Shown one piece after another: positions 11,388 through 22,339 of a stretch of DNA of 64,000 nucleotides; positions within the stretch are counted from its first letter, which is position 1; every line of letters begins with the position of its first letter. The DNA lies in contig CM068584.1 of NCBI GenBank assembly GCA_035048485.1, positions 59,397,739 through 59,461,738 on the forward strand, written 5' to 3'. The translations under genes and the position numbers were made by a program. The notes under the pieces were generated by a model that saw only the letters and a program-made list of their open reading frames with translations, was not told the origin of the DNA and made no database searches. Origin of the DNA: Pteria penguin (taxonomy: Eukaryota > Mollusca > Bivalvia > Pterioida > Pteriidae).

Positions 11388-11888
11388 AAATACCAAATAA
11401 ATGCACTGAAATAATATCAAATCGGTACAATAATTCTATCAGACGTCACGTTCGACACGAAACATGTCAAAAATGGCGATACAAAATTAAATATCAACAA
11501 CGTCAAAAGTTGGGTCCAGGAGCTCCGTTCAAACGTCTGCCACCAATTGTGGTGAAAGTACAGTGCACAAGTAAGTTAAACTTACCAATGGTAGAAACTC
11601 CACAGGTATAAGAAGATAAATATAAGAAGTAAGTTCAGCAAATGCACTATACGACGTCTGGATTCCAACTTCTGGGCTCTCGTGAATTCTTCCGCAGCTC
11701 CCTCTGCGCATAAGGCCCTTTCTGATTGGCTGGTTTTGTCACATGGCAGTTGTTGTGGCCATGTGACATCTGCGTGTCACTACAATACTGTCATACGGAA
11801 GATATGTATATATCTCTCGATTTACGTTTGTTCTTTTTGCGCAAATTAAAGTTGACTTTCCAACAATTGTAAATGGAAACACTTTTAT

Positions 11889-11928
11889 AACCCCCCCCCC
11901 CCCCCCCCCAAAAAAAAAAAAAAAAAGA
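11889..11928. repeat. Poly-C tract abutting poly-A tract
   Basis: About 20 C are followed directly by about 17 A. Similar C-runs occur elsewhere in the window. Length is likely unreliable in the assembly. Confidence 0.9.
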
Positions 11929-12648
11929 ATATCACATACACAGATCTATAATATTTCAGGCATGTAACAGACTGGATATTTACAGTAGAGTTTCAAAGCA
12001 ATGATTGAAAACGCATGCATATTATATTTCTGAATAGCAATAGACTAGATACTTTGAGCTTATCAATGATAAAGCAGGAATAGATGTCATAGTAAAAGGC
12101 TAGGCTCTTTAAGCGTTAAAAAGGAAACAGTAGGAATAGATATCAAAATAATGGTTCACAAAACATGTATTGAATGATGAAGTAACCCAAAACTTAGGTA
12201 GTGATCTATAGTACAGGAATTAAGTTCATATATATGACATGGATAATTCAGTTTCTATCAAGACAGGTGAGCATTCCGCCAAAACAGAATTGTATTAAAA
12301 GTTTGCAAAACCATTACAAGGAATATAATGTTTATCATAATGACATCATAAATCAAGACATATTTTGTTAAAAATATTAAATATGTTGTCAACTACATGC
12401 AAAACATTTAATAGGAAACCAAGGAAATTTCAAGAACAAATAAGAGGAGTAAGTCATGTTGAGACTTAATAAAAGGTACAATCAAAGACAGGATAATTAT
12501 AGATTAATATAGGATTATTAAGTTATTTGAGATTTTTTTTCAAAGCACAGAATTAAAGAATTATTTAAAGTTAGATATAAAAAAAAATGTTTGTGGAAAT
12601 GCCTTTTCTTTCTCTTATACAGGTTTTCCCATTCATTCTAGAGATATT

Positions 12649-13179
12649 CTATGCACTTGAGAAAAGACGGTCGAATATACCCACTCCTGTTGCCAAGGCT
12701 ACAACTGTGCCGTTGTTCGTTCAGTGGAGGTTCCCAAGGTTGCATCTGAGGAAAAGGTCGACGTCAAGATGAATAATCACATTGGAATGGCGCCCGACTG
12801 TTTCCGGATGCTGGGCAAAGTGGACGTATTGTCGATCCATTCTGTAGAGGCCCAACTCCTGGATCTCTGGTAGCGCTGCCCTAGTAGTTACGTGGCCGCA
12901 GTAGGGGACATTACATGCCTGTTCCACTGGCGTCAGGATGGTGTCCAAGGCTATGTCGATGGAATGGCCGCTGCTGGCTTGCACGTACTGGCCGTCTGAT
13001 GAAACTTCCAGGCGCTCCTTCTGCATGGTGCCGGTTATCCATCTGACGTAGTCCGGGTCGAAGTGTTGGAAGTCTTCATAGTATGTGAGGTCCCCCAACC
13101 ACACCCGTCCACGCGTTGTCATTGGCAGGGAATATTCGCGACGCAGGGCTCGCACGAGACGTCTGGAATCTGATGAAGA
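12649..13179 (-). pseudogene. Tpt1/KptA-family (tRNA 2'-phosphotransferase-like) exon
   Basis: A strong acceptor (TTTCTTTTTTAG at about 13180-13191 on the minus strand) opens an exon. It carries RGRVWLGDL, then VQASSGHSIDIAL, CNVPYCGHVTTRAALPEI, GLYRMDRQYVHFA and VIIHLDVDLFLR, the block order of Tpt1/KptA RNA 2'-phosphotransferases. These enzymes remove a splice-junction 2'-phosphate using an Arg-His-Arg-Arg set. Here the first motif reads ALRRE where the family usually has L-R-H, and QASSGHS replaces R-A-x-Q-G-H-S, so two key residues look substituted. The frame meets TGA at 12721-12723 and, read on, ends at TAG 12649-12651. Upstream exons are not seen; the adjacent intron side holds a LINE. 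It may be a diverged paralogue or a pseudogene. Confidence 0.6.
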
Positions 13180-13953
13180 CTAAAAAAGAAAATTAACAAA
13201 GTGTGTTAGTAAAGTATTGTTATTATTATTTAGTTTAACGTCACACGGAGAATATTTCACTCGTATGGTGACAGTATCAATTATAAGTATATTTGCAAAA
13301 CAATACAATTCACACATCTACAAGTGTAAAGTGATTCAAACTAATAACTAATATATTTTGGAAAGACGCAAACTTTTAATGTCTAAGGCTTTTAGGCACT
13401 TTACTTTTAATGTCTTTATATGCGGTATAAGAGACAGTCGTTTATCATATATAACACCAAGAAATTTAACTTCATTTACAACATTTATTCTATTACCGTC
13501 CATAAAAAGTTCAGGGTCATTATGCATTTGTCTATTTTGACAAATGCACAGAAGAAGTTTTATTGTTTGGAAATTTAAAACCATTTTCAATAGACGACTT
13601 AAATATATTATTTAAACACAACTGACGTTTCCGTTCTAGCATATTCATATTTTTCCCGCAACAACATATCAAAAAGTCATCAACATATAGAGAACCATCG
13701 ATATCGTTTTTCAACACCTACGCCAAACTATTTAATTTAATACTGAAAAGAGTAACAGATAGTATACTTCCTTGTGGAACGACCATCTCCTGTTCAAAAG
13801 AATCAGAAGCATGGGACCCCAGTCGAATATTAAAACGTCTATCTTTTAGAAAATTTGAAATGAAAATAGGCAAACTGCCTCTTAAACCCATATCATATAA
13901 ATCCTTTAAAATACCATATTTCCAGGTCGTATCATACGCTTTTTCCAGATCGA

Positions 13954-14203
13954 TTGATTTTTGTTTTAAGTCACACCACGAATATTTCACGTATATGGTG
14001 ACGGCATCTGCCTGATGCGGGCATACAAATTTTGACCTTTGCAACGGACCCACCCGAAGCATTTAACGTGCCATGCATACCACGACACGGGGCCTCGGTT
14101 TTTACTGTCTCATCCGAAAGACATGACACCGGCATGACCAGAGCGGGACTCGAACCCCGGCCTCCCGATCAGGAGTCCGACGCGATATCACTAGGCCACG
14201 CCG
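13954..14203 (-). mobile_element. tRNA-derived SINE, family A, inside LINE copy B
   Basis: It interrupts the RT codons for FDLEKAYD. A duplication of up to 16 bp, GCTTTTTCCAGATCGA, flanks it at 13938-13953 and 14204-14219 (the end bases overlap SINE sequence). It is therefore younger than the LINE copy. About 20 bp of the usual body (around the AAGCAGTGAGGGATC region) is missing. Confidence 0.9.
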
Positions 14204-15744
14204 GCTTTTTCCAGATCGAAAGAGATGGAAACTACATGTTGTTTATTTATGAAAGCATCACGAATATATGTTTCAAGGCGCACAAGATGATCAGTGGTAC
14301 TTCTCTGCTTCCTGAACCCACACTGAATATCGGTGAGAAAATCGTTGTGTTCCATAAACCAGACAAGACGCTCATTAACCATACGTTGTAAACCTTTACA
14401 TATACAACTCGTTAAAGAAATCGGCCTATAATTAATAGGATCAGTATGGTGAGAATCTATTGTTATTCCCATTCCTAAGCCTGGAAAGGACCACGATTTT
14501 GGAAATTCGCCATTCAACCATATGTGATTAAATATATTTAGTAGAATATGTAAAGATTCCAATGGAAGATCCTTTAAAATTTGATAATGCACTTAACCTG
14601 GACCAGTTGCAGCATCATTAGAGCACTGTAGCGAATAATGTAATTCTTCGATCGAAAAAGGCTCATTATAATCTTCTTGATTATTTGATTCAAACTTCAA
14701 TTTTATTTTTTTCGGATTTTTGTTTAATACGACGAAACTGAGGAAGACAGTTATCAGAAGAAGAGTTTTTCGAAAAGGTCTCCCCTAAACAATAAGCAAT
14801 ATCGTGCTTAGATGTTAGAATATCAGACTTATGAACAAGATGCTTAACAGTATTTGAAGTACCTTTGCCTTTAATTTTATTTATCATCTTCCATACCTTA
14901 TTAGTAGGCGTGCGAGTATTTACTTTGGAGACATAATTTTTCCATGATAAACGTTTGCTATGATTAATTGTGCGCCTGGCAGCAGCTCTACACTGGCGAA
15001 CTTTTGAATACCTTTTCGGCCTTTTTACGATCTCTGATAACACTTTTGCAGGTAACGTCAAACCAAGGATTATATTTCTTTTTTTTTGAAAAGTAAAGGT
15101 TTTTTGGAATATTCTTTTCACACATCTGAACAAGTGTATTTGTAAACGAAAGAATAGGATCAGTTTTACTCAAATGATTTACTTGTTTTAGATTTGTAAG
15201 ACAATCAGATTGGAATTGACTCCAGTCGGCTTTATTTAGCTTCCAACGTGGAATACATGTATTTACTTGATTGCATATTACTTTTTAATGTAAGTGGAAA
15301 ATGATCACTTCCACACAGTCAGTAAAAAGTGATGGATCAGTTATACTAAGATCTATTGAAGTATAAGTACTATGTCCTGGATGTAAATAGGTACTAGACC
15401 CGTCATAAAAGACACATAAAGGATGTTTTCCTATAAAATCTTCAATTATATTACCTTTGGCGTCATTACTATCACTGACCCACAAGATATTGTGAGCATT
15501 AAAATCACCCAATATAATAAATGGTTTAGGTAGTTGTTCAACCAAGTTGTCCAATTCTCTACGATCTATATTTAAAGTCGGAGGAAAATATATTGAACAA
15601 AACGTTATTGTTTTATGTAATGTAACACGCACAGCGATAGCTTGTAAAGGTGTGTTTATAGAATTTCTAATAAAAATTGACGAGCCACCCGCAGCTCTAT
15701 CATTATTACTATAAACATTTTATCGTGAAAAGTTTTTAAATTGA

Positions 15745-15802
15745 TAGATAGATACATTATTGTTTTACGTCGCAGCGGGAATATTTCACCCATATGGCGA
15801 CG
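15745..15802 (-). mobile_element. Tiny LINE 3'-end insertion within LINE copy B
   Basis: About 58 bp match the last bases of the LINE 3' tail (GTCGCCATATGGGTGAAATATTCCC, GACGTAAAACAATAATG) with a (TATC)n end. TTTTAAATTGA on both sides (about 15734-15744 and 15803-15813) looks like its target duplication. This is an extreme 5' truncation. Confidence 0.8.
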
Positions 15803-17080
15803 GTTACATTTTAAATTGAAAAGAATCTGTGTCTCGTGTAAACATAATATTGCTGGAGAGAATTTTTGATCGAGAATTTTCAATTCATTAAAATTAACTT
15901 TAAACCTCTACAATTCCACTGAATTATATTATCCGAATTATTTATTTGTCTTTGAGAAGAGCAAGAGAAGGCTTGCGATCTCTTTTAGTTGGGGAATAGC
16001 TACAATCCCGTGTTTTGACAATGTGAGAATTCTCACTAGCTCGTATATTAGAAGCAGAAGGATGTACTTCATCCTCCTCTCCTAAAACATCAAATCTATT
16101 TTTCGTAGCTGCGTCTGCAACACACGTATTAGAAGATTGTTTATTTGTGTTACTTTTATTTTATATTTTTTTTCGATGACTGAATAGGTTTTCTGGGCAC
16201 AGATGGTTTTACATGCGAAGATGAAGTCGAGGAATTTTTTCATTGAACGATAGACTTGGTAATTCAGTTTTAATACCGCAAATCTCAGCTTGACAACCAA
16301 CAGTTGCTGTTTTCTTTGTGAGAACGGCAGCAGAGTAACTATTTGTTGCCAATGAACGAGCATGGGACGTTTCATACAACGTTCTTGCATCGTAAAAAGA
16401 AACGCCTCTCTCAACTTTTATTTTTATAATTTCAACTTCGCGTAAATACACGGGACATTGTTTCGAGGATGAACAGTGGGTCCCCTTACAATTCACACAA
16501 AAGGGTGTACAGTCACAAGGCATTTCAAAATGGCCATCCTCATGATCCATGACTTTACCATCAAATTCATCTACAGCTATATTTTCAACTTCTTCATGAC
16601 CACAACGATGACCTATACTTTTTTGCGATTGCATCTGTACCTTGAATGGCCAAACTTTTGACAAGTAAAACAGCGCAACGGTGATGGGTAATATAATTCT
16701 ACGTTGGCTGTAACATAGCCTAGCTTTATTTTCGGGGGTACAGAGGGTGTACTGAACGTAAGGAGGAAAGTATTTGTTTTAATGTCTTTGCCATCCTTTT
16801 TTATTATAAATCGTCGTACACCTACGACTTTCTGGCTCTTCAATTCCGCTAGTATTGTTTCGTCTGATAACGAAGTGAGAGTCTTATCCTTATCTCTCAA
16901 AATACCGCGACACGTATTGAGCGTATGATGAACAGACACTTTTACAGGTATGTGACCGATGTGGTCCAATGTTAGTAAATTAATTGATTGTTGTTTCTTC
17001 AAGCATTCCACCATAAGATGTCCGTTCCTTTGCTTGGTAAGGTTTTTAACTGTTCCGGCAAAAGATTGAAATGATGAAGT

Positions 17081-17470
17081 GATGTACTTAATATCTTAAT
17101 GCTTTACAGGTGACACAAAAATTAACTGTCTGTCAAGGTATAAAACAAAACAAGGTATAACTATCAAAACAATAGTTAAGTAAACACTAAGAAACGTGAA
17201 CCTAAAATCAACATGAACCTGAAAACACTAGGAAACTTAAACCTACCGGTAAATTCAATCAAAATACACAAACTTATTGTGCATTCTCTATCAAGTATTT
17301 TGATTGCAATTAAAAGCTATGAAAATATGATCCCAAAAACATCAAAACAAACATAAAAGCTATGAAAATATGATCCCAATACATGAAAAAAAAAACACAC
17401 AATAGAAAAAGTCATATCTGCACCTGAATTAAAATCCATGCACATTTTGTACATGCTCTGTTATATTACA
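17081..17470. other. Non-coding spacer
   Basis: Contains a short near-duplicate (AAAGCTATGAAAATATGATCCCAA at about 17311-17334 and 17356-17379). Nothing else seen. Confidence 0.5.
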
Positions 17471-17472
17471 TG

Positions 17473-18244
17473 TCATATTTTCAACATGAAAGATATAAGG
17501 TTAGGTGAGTAATGTTTTATATCATTACTTGTTCCTTCATCTTTAACATTGTGGACTTGGCCACTATGGTGAGGCTGTTTTCCTGGAAATGCCTGTGCAG
17601 AATGCACATTGATATTCAAAACCATTTTGTTCACTTCAGAGAATGAAATCGTAATTGGTTTTGTCAACAAAAAATCTTCTAGACTTTCAGTGTCATTTTT
17701 GTCCAAGTTGTTAACCTCAGCAAATGTGCTCAAGACAGAGTCGAAAATCGTAAGTTTGACTTTCCCAGTTTCATTCGTTTGAGTGAAACAGAGAGTACCA
17801 TGTTCTGAACTGAAGTTTTCCTCATTTTCATTTTGCAGGAATTACATCTAATGAATAATGCATCATCAGCCTCTACTTCAATTTTTGCTCTACACTTCAC
17901 ACGATGTTGAGATTTGAATACAGATTTGTGTTATTTGTCCTGTTTTTTTTTTCCACTGGACTGTATGGACAATGTTGATGATACAGTTGTGTATGTCTTC
18001 TATTTGCTGAACTGTTGAGGAAAGTGTTGTTGTCAAAACTTTCTGGTTTTGAAATATTCTGGTACCCAGGAAAGTAAACTTGTACGATATACCTTCCTGT
18101 ACAGCACTTATCTGCTTGTCCCATTGGGTCAGAGTCATGGATGATGTCTTATCAGCAATTACAACCTCTCTTTTTTATTGGTGCATCTCTTACAATTTGA
18201 ACAGTTTCATTTGCACATGAAAGTACCTTCACTTCAACTGCAAC
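17473..18244 (-). pseudogene. OB-fold (RPA-like) TE-associated protein remnant
   Basis: On the minus strand the acceptor TTTCATTACAG at 18245-18255 opens an exon reading VAVEVKVLSCANETVQIV. After a frameshift comes ADKTSSMTLTQWDKQISAVQEGISYKFTF, then VLTTTLSSTVQQIEDI. This strand pattern (K-T-x-x-M-x-L-T-x-W-D, then E-G-x-x-Y-x-F) is that of replication-protein-A type OB folds. Next come CRAKIEVEADDALFIRCNSCKMKM, a possible zinc-binding CxxC, and a shifted frame at 17473-17733 with ESLEDFLLTKPITISFSEVNKMV. Stops and shifts separate the parts. RPA-like OB proteins occur with Helitrons and similar elements, but no Rep/helicase is present here. Confidence 0.5.
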
Positions 18245-18584
18245 CTGTAATGAAACAGCAGTCGCGATGGCCGCAAGAGCGGATGACCGGGGTACTTGTG
18301 TTCAACCATGCAACATGAAATTAATATCAATTGCCTTATCTAATATGAGCCCAAATAACGATAGTTAAAATTTGTGAAGCCACGGTTTTTTTTTAATTTC
18401 GAATTAATTATTTTCTCTGAAAATCAGAATGCGTTGATTTTATAATGAAAAGAAATTGATAATAGGTAATTAAAAATAACGCGGAGTATAAAGTAAAATT
18501 TTCATTTAGACATTAATTACGAGAAAGCGTTTAATATATCTAAATTTCTTACACATATTATCATTTTGCTTCTAAAACCCAACG

Positions 18585-19084
18585 ATGAACACCGTAACTT
18601 TGAATCTATCACCTGATGATCTTCAAGCGCTACAGGCATTTTTTGCGCACAATGATTGGGAGAAATGTTCCGCCAGCACCACGACTGAGGACCTGGTGGA
18701 CATCGAACCGCCTCGCAATGAGCCTTTCATTCCACAGCTTGAAGGGGAACACGAGTGCCCAGATCGCTTTTCGTCATCCTGCGTGACATCTGGCATATGT
18801 GGTGGCCAGAATCAGACGTCCCTCTTCAGCATCGTAACCGCAGAAAGAGAGGTGTCCTGTACAAGAAGTTCTGGACAATGCTGTGCCGTCGTGGTGTGTG
18901 CGATGATTTGCGATGTCTAGATAGAAATGCTCGGGCAGTTAGTCTGGACAGAAGGCGAAATAGATTTGTATGGCAGTCCCATTGATATAGGAGGGAAATT
19001 ATGCCCAACTGTGTTATTCGAAAAGTACGGGAGTGGCTTCCAAATGTAGGGAAACAGCCATGCATGGGGCATTTATGGCACTAA
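18585..19084 (+). pseudogene. Trp/Arg-rich single-exon ORF, unrecognised family, broken
   Basis: An ATG at 18585 begins MNTVTLNLSPDDLQALQAFF and an acidic linker leading to EHECPDRFSSSCVT, a possible zinc-type Cys cluster. Around 18780 a frameshift is needed to continue into WHMWWPESDVPLQHRNRRKR, VLYKKFWTMLCRRGV and RRRNRFVWQSH. Then an in-frame TGA and the same frame again give IMPNCVIRKVREWLPNVG and MGHLWH before TAA at 19082-19084. Two lesions restore a smooth protein of about 165 residues, so this was a genuine coding sequence. I do not know the family. The aromatic/basic C-terminal half suggests nucleic-acid binding, which is inference only. Confidence 0.45.
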
Positions 19085-19229
19085 ATGACAGTGGAAAGTG
19101 TTTTACATGTGACTGTGTGAATTTGTCAGTGAAAATATATTATAATAGTAACATGAGAAAAAAACAAAATTAGGAAATTATCACCAAAAAAAGAAAAAAC
19201 CCATCAAAAACACACAAAACAAAGAAACC

Positions 19230-19290
19230 CCCTCCCCCCCCCCCCCCAAAAAAAAACCCCGAACAAAAAAAAAAATAAATAAATAAATAA
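19230..19290. repeat. Poly-C, poly-A and (AAAT)n low-complexity tract
   Basis: C-run, A-run and AAAT repeats follow one another. No coding value. Confidence 0.9.
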
Positions 19291-19306
19291 AAAACAAACC
19301 ATTGTG

Positions 19307-19350
19307 GCTCTTTCCTGAGGAGGCCTCCACGTGGCAAGAGCTGGAAACGT
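19307..19350 (+). other. Conserved stem-loop motif, copy 2
   Basis: GCTCTT/AAGAGC close a loop holding GAGGAGGCCTCCACGTGGC, followed by GCTGGAAACG. It is the partner of 6388-6430. The outer stem keeps pairing in both copies despite substitutions. Confidence 0.5.
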
Positions 19351-19589
19351 TCTCGGTAACATGTATATAAATATCTATATACATTTTATCGAGACGGCCG
19401 ACATCCTCAAAACACGGAAATATAATTCAGGTCATAAAGAAATAAATATACATATTAATATTAGATACAAAACGATATGTCGAAGACTATATCTTGGATA
19501 CAACCACCTCTTCTATCTAATTATAATTTTACGACATGATCTTCTTGTCACATTATATTATTATATATATTCAGTGGTTGTTTAGGGGG

Positions 19590-19700
19590 AAGCCGACTTG
19601 GTCTAGTGGTAGAGCTCTGGATTCGCAATCTGATGCAAATACCCAAATTTCTGTATCATGCATCAGTCAAATACCGTCATGATATACGTGTAACAAACCG
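19590..19700 (+). mobile_element. Degenerate tRNA-derived SINE
   Basis: AAGCCGACTTGGTCTAGTGG (A-box-like) is followed, after loss of the middle, by GCATCAGTCAAATACCGTCATGATATACGTG, a diverged match to the family A body and tail. Confidence 0.55.
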
Positions 19701-20098
19701 ATCTAGGAGGAGCGAAACCCCCCCCCCCGGGCAGCGACCCCAAATTTTACCAATAGGTCCTGTATTTTTGCCATTTTTGTCGAAATCTGACAGTTTAGGG
19801 ATTGTAAGCGAGCTTTTTTGGAAGTGCAGTAACATTCTCCAATTTTATAAAAACTAAACACATTTGGTTTTGGGAAATTTACATTTTTTCTTCGTGTTTT
19901 TCAAGTTTTGTAAAACTGAGACCATATTTTCTTTCTTCCTTTCTCAGCTTGTTCTTTCCCAGAAACTCCCGCCAGGTACGGGACATACTTTTTGCCCTCC
20001 TAATCAACTAATCAAGGGTTGTTTTCCCAATAAACAATGGATTTCCTGCCTCCATCGGAAGTAAATGGCTTCTTCGTCTGACACCTGACCTGGGGAAC

Positions 20099-20623
20099 TT
20101 GAGAAAGGAAATGAATTCTCATTTACCTTCAGAATCTCGAAGAAGCAACATGTCAAATAATGCAAGAAAACGCTATCCTTCAATCAAGCTTGAATGCCTT
20201 GTAACATCCATTGATTCTAAACGAGTTCCCGACAAGATAAAGCAGATCAAGGACGCGTACCCTGAAAACAAAATGACGAATACGGACGTTATTGAGATGA
20301 CCTTCAATTCCTTGTCGCGGGAATCGGCTGTACCTTCAGAAACCATAGCATCCGAGACGAATCGAATGTACATATGTAACGACACTTCCTTGCGGTATCT
20401 ATTTTCGACCGTCGCAACGCATACCCAAGAATGTCACTTACTGTTACATTTGGAACGCGAGGACTTGCTTTCTAACGGTGACGTAGCAGTGTCCAGACTC
20501 TTGTACACACTCGGGCATGTTACTCAGTGGACATTGTTTTCCTTATCACCTGATGGACAGTTTAGAGCAAGGCTTATACACGCTTATTTGTGTTGTGGCA
20601 TGTTGAGGGAGCAGATCACTTAA
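20099..20623 (+). CDS. Unrecognised ORF with HxxxW...C-x-GM block, possible exon
   Basis: The open frame from 20099 gives 174 codons with a soluble, mixed composition; a second in-frame Met lies at 20150. Its end, HVTQWTLFSLSPDGQFRARL followed by IHAYLCCGML, resembles a conserved block seen in transposon-associated invertebrate proteins, but I cannot name it. Just past the TAA (20621-20623) is TATGCAG|GTAAGT (20630-20642), a near-perfect donor. If the stop were a point mutation (CAA to TAA), the exon would run straight to that donor. I therefore suspect an internal exon with a nonsense change, perhaps of a decayed element. Start and exon limits are unproven. Confidence 0.4.
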   Translation: MRKEMNSHLPSESRRSNMSNNARKRYPSIKLECLVTSIDSKRVPDKIKQIKDAYPENKMTNTDVIEMTFNSLSRESAVPSETIASETNRMYICNDTSLRYLFSTVATHTQECHLLLHLEREDLLSNGDVAVSRLLYTLGHVTQWTLFSLSPDGQFRARLIHAYLCCGMLREQIT

Positions 20624-20783
20624 ACTGACAACTATGCAGGTAAGTAGTCTGGAGCTTTTACGCGCGTGTATCTCACCCAAGCTGCTCGATTTTTACATGA
20701 TATTCAAAAACTCAGGTAATACGCGGATGTAGGGGATTGACTGGAGTTAAGGGGGCTGATGTGCACTTAAAATATAATGTAAT

Positions 20784-21335
20784 CTAATTATAGAATTTTA
20801 AAAAGGTCATGTGATAATCATATAAAATCATGTAAAAAAGGCCCGTTTCATCCATATTGTGTGCTTCGTATTCCTCATAGAGAGACGGCAGACCGGAGAC
20901 CCAGTCACCAACAGCTCCGTCATCAACGTCGCCCCTTTCTCCGCTCATCGTCCCAAAGACAATATTGTTTAGCTTTATGAAACACGTTAACCATCCGTTT
21001 GATGTTTTGAATGTGTCCTCGGCAAATTTTAACGCCCTCTCTTTAATCATGGGTCCGGTCACATTCACTCTCCGAGAGGCCGCCTCCTGGAACCACTTCC
21101 ACGTTAAATCATTTATATCTTCATTTCGTGATTTATGTCTGTTTCTTTTTCCTTCACCGGACACGTTATTTTCTATGTCCTCTAAAATTTCCGCTTTTCT
21201 TTGTAATATTTGGAGAACTTCCGTCCAGCCAACACCGAGGTCATTAGCGACGGCCCGTGCACTTTTTCCAGTCTCGAGCATTGAAAGTGCATTTTAGCGC
21301 TCTTCAAGAGATAAAGTTTTTCGTTTGCTGATCAT
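20784..21335 (-). pseudogene. pogo/Tigger-like transposase, N-terminal half
   Basis: Minus-strand ATG at 21333-21335 reads MISKRKTLSLEER, then a stop at 21294-21296, then NALSMLETGKSARAVANDLGVGWTEVLQILQRK. This is the N-terminal CENP-B-type helix-turn-helix. A second CENP-B-like DNA-binding segment follows (WFQEAASRRVNVTGPMIKERALKFA ... NGWLTCFIKLNN). The first catalytic Asp motif NMDETGLFY appears near 20840, after which homology ends. The rest of the DDD domain is deleted. With the inner terminal sequence at 21586-21637 this is a decayed Tc1/mariner-superfamily element. Confidence 0.7.
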
Positions 21336-21585
21336 ATTTCGAAGTGATTTGCCACAATAGTGATAATATGCCTGTATTGTGTATACCAGTGACGTAAATG
21401 AAATCAAACTCAATATAAAATGCATGGTGAATTGTGGTTACGTGCCATCAGCTGTTTTCTTTGTAGGTGTGTTCAACTGGCGAGAAAACGTGAGGGGACG
21501 AAGATGCTGGCCGCGTTAGACAGGTGGCCGTTAAATTAGGTATCATGAATGAGCAAAAACGATTGGGAGGGTCTGAAAACGGCCG

Positions 21586-21637
21586 TTATAAGCAGGTGGT
21601 CGTCCAACTAAGGTGGCCGTTATGACAGGTTAGACTG
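21586..21637 (-). repeat. Putative terminal repeat of the pogo-like element
   Basis: Minus strand begins CAGTCTAACCTGTCATAACG and repeats GGCCACC and ACGGCCG motifs; it is bordered by TA (21638-21639), the Tc1/mariner target. A related GGCCGCGTTAGACAGGTGGCC copy lies just inside at about 21510-21530. The opposite end is missing. Confidence 0.5.
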
Positions 21638-21766
21638 TAAATATTATTTGATTTGATTTGGAAGACATTCATATATATAATGTATATATTTATATATCTA
21701 TCTGCTTTATCTTTATATATAAAACATTGCTTGTCTTTGTCATGTTTGTGGTATTTATAATATTAC

Positions 21767-22337
21767 ATAAATATAGAACATATATACCTTATAATTTAGT
21801 GCACCATATGCGCATTTCGACAACTTATGTCTCTTCAGTGATGCTCGTGGCCAAATGATTGGAATTCTCAAAATATATAAATCTTTGAAGAGCAGTGTTG
21901 AATCAAAAGGACCAAAAAAGTGAACCAAAGAATCTATCTAAGGACAGAGCTATGCATGAGGGAGGTACTCCTTAGTTTTAGAGTGATTTATTTAATTTGA
22001 TGGCTGAAAATTTGAAGTATATATTGCATGTCAGTACAAAAGCACTGAAAACTAGACGTATGATGCCCTCGGGAACTATCAGTCCACCAGCAGTGACACC
22101 GGCCTAGTGGTTATAATAAATATAGAACATGTATACCTTATACTTTAGTGCTCCATATGCGCATTTCGACAACTTATGTCTCTTCAGTGATGCTCGTGGC
22201 CAAATGATTGGAATTCTCAAAATATATAAATCTTTGAAGAGCAGTGTTGAATCAAAAGGACCAAAAAAGTGAACCAAAGAATCTATTTAAGGACAGAGCT
22301 ATGCATGAGGGAGATACTCCTTAGTTTTAGAGTGATT
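21767..22337. repeat. 222-bp direct repeat (21767-21988 and 22116-22337)
   Basis: Both copies run from ATAAATATAGAACAT to TTTTAGAGTGATT with few differences, at an offset of 349 bp. They contain CATATGCGCATTTCGACAAC and GATGCTCGTGGCCAAATG. A shorter diverged inverse match is at about 39471-39520. Confidence 0.85.
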
Positions 22338-22339
22338 AC

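Larger units (their letters stand above)
13216..17080 (-). mobile_element. LINE copy B, 5'-truncated and internally deleted, same family as the intact copy at 54958
   Basis: Reading the minus strand, ORF1 starts mid-gene near 17080 (VKNLTKQRNGH), passes the CCHC knuckle CFTCQKFGHSRYRC near 16660 and the Cys-rich CVNCKGTHCSSSKQCP near 16470. ORF2 follows with LGDFNAHN, RT blocks and FDLEKAYDTTW, up to the FLGVIYDKRLS motif near 13450. The thumb, RNase H and C-terminus are deleted. The sequence jumps to the 3' UTR tail, GTCACCATACGAGTGAAATATTCTCC, ending near 13216. Many frameshifts and stops show it is dead. It carries two later insertions (13954-14203 and 15745-15802). Confidence 0.9.
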
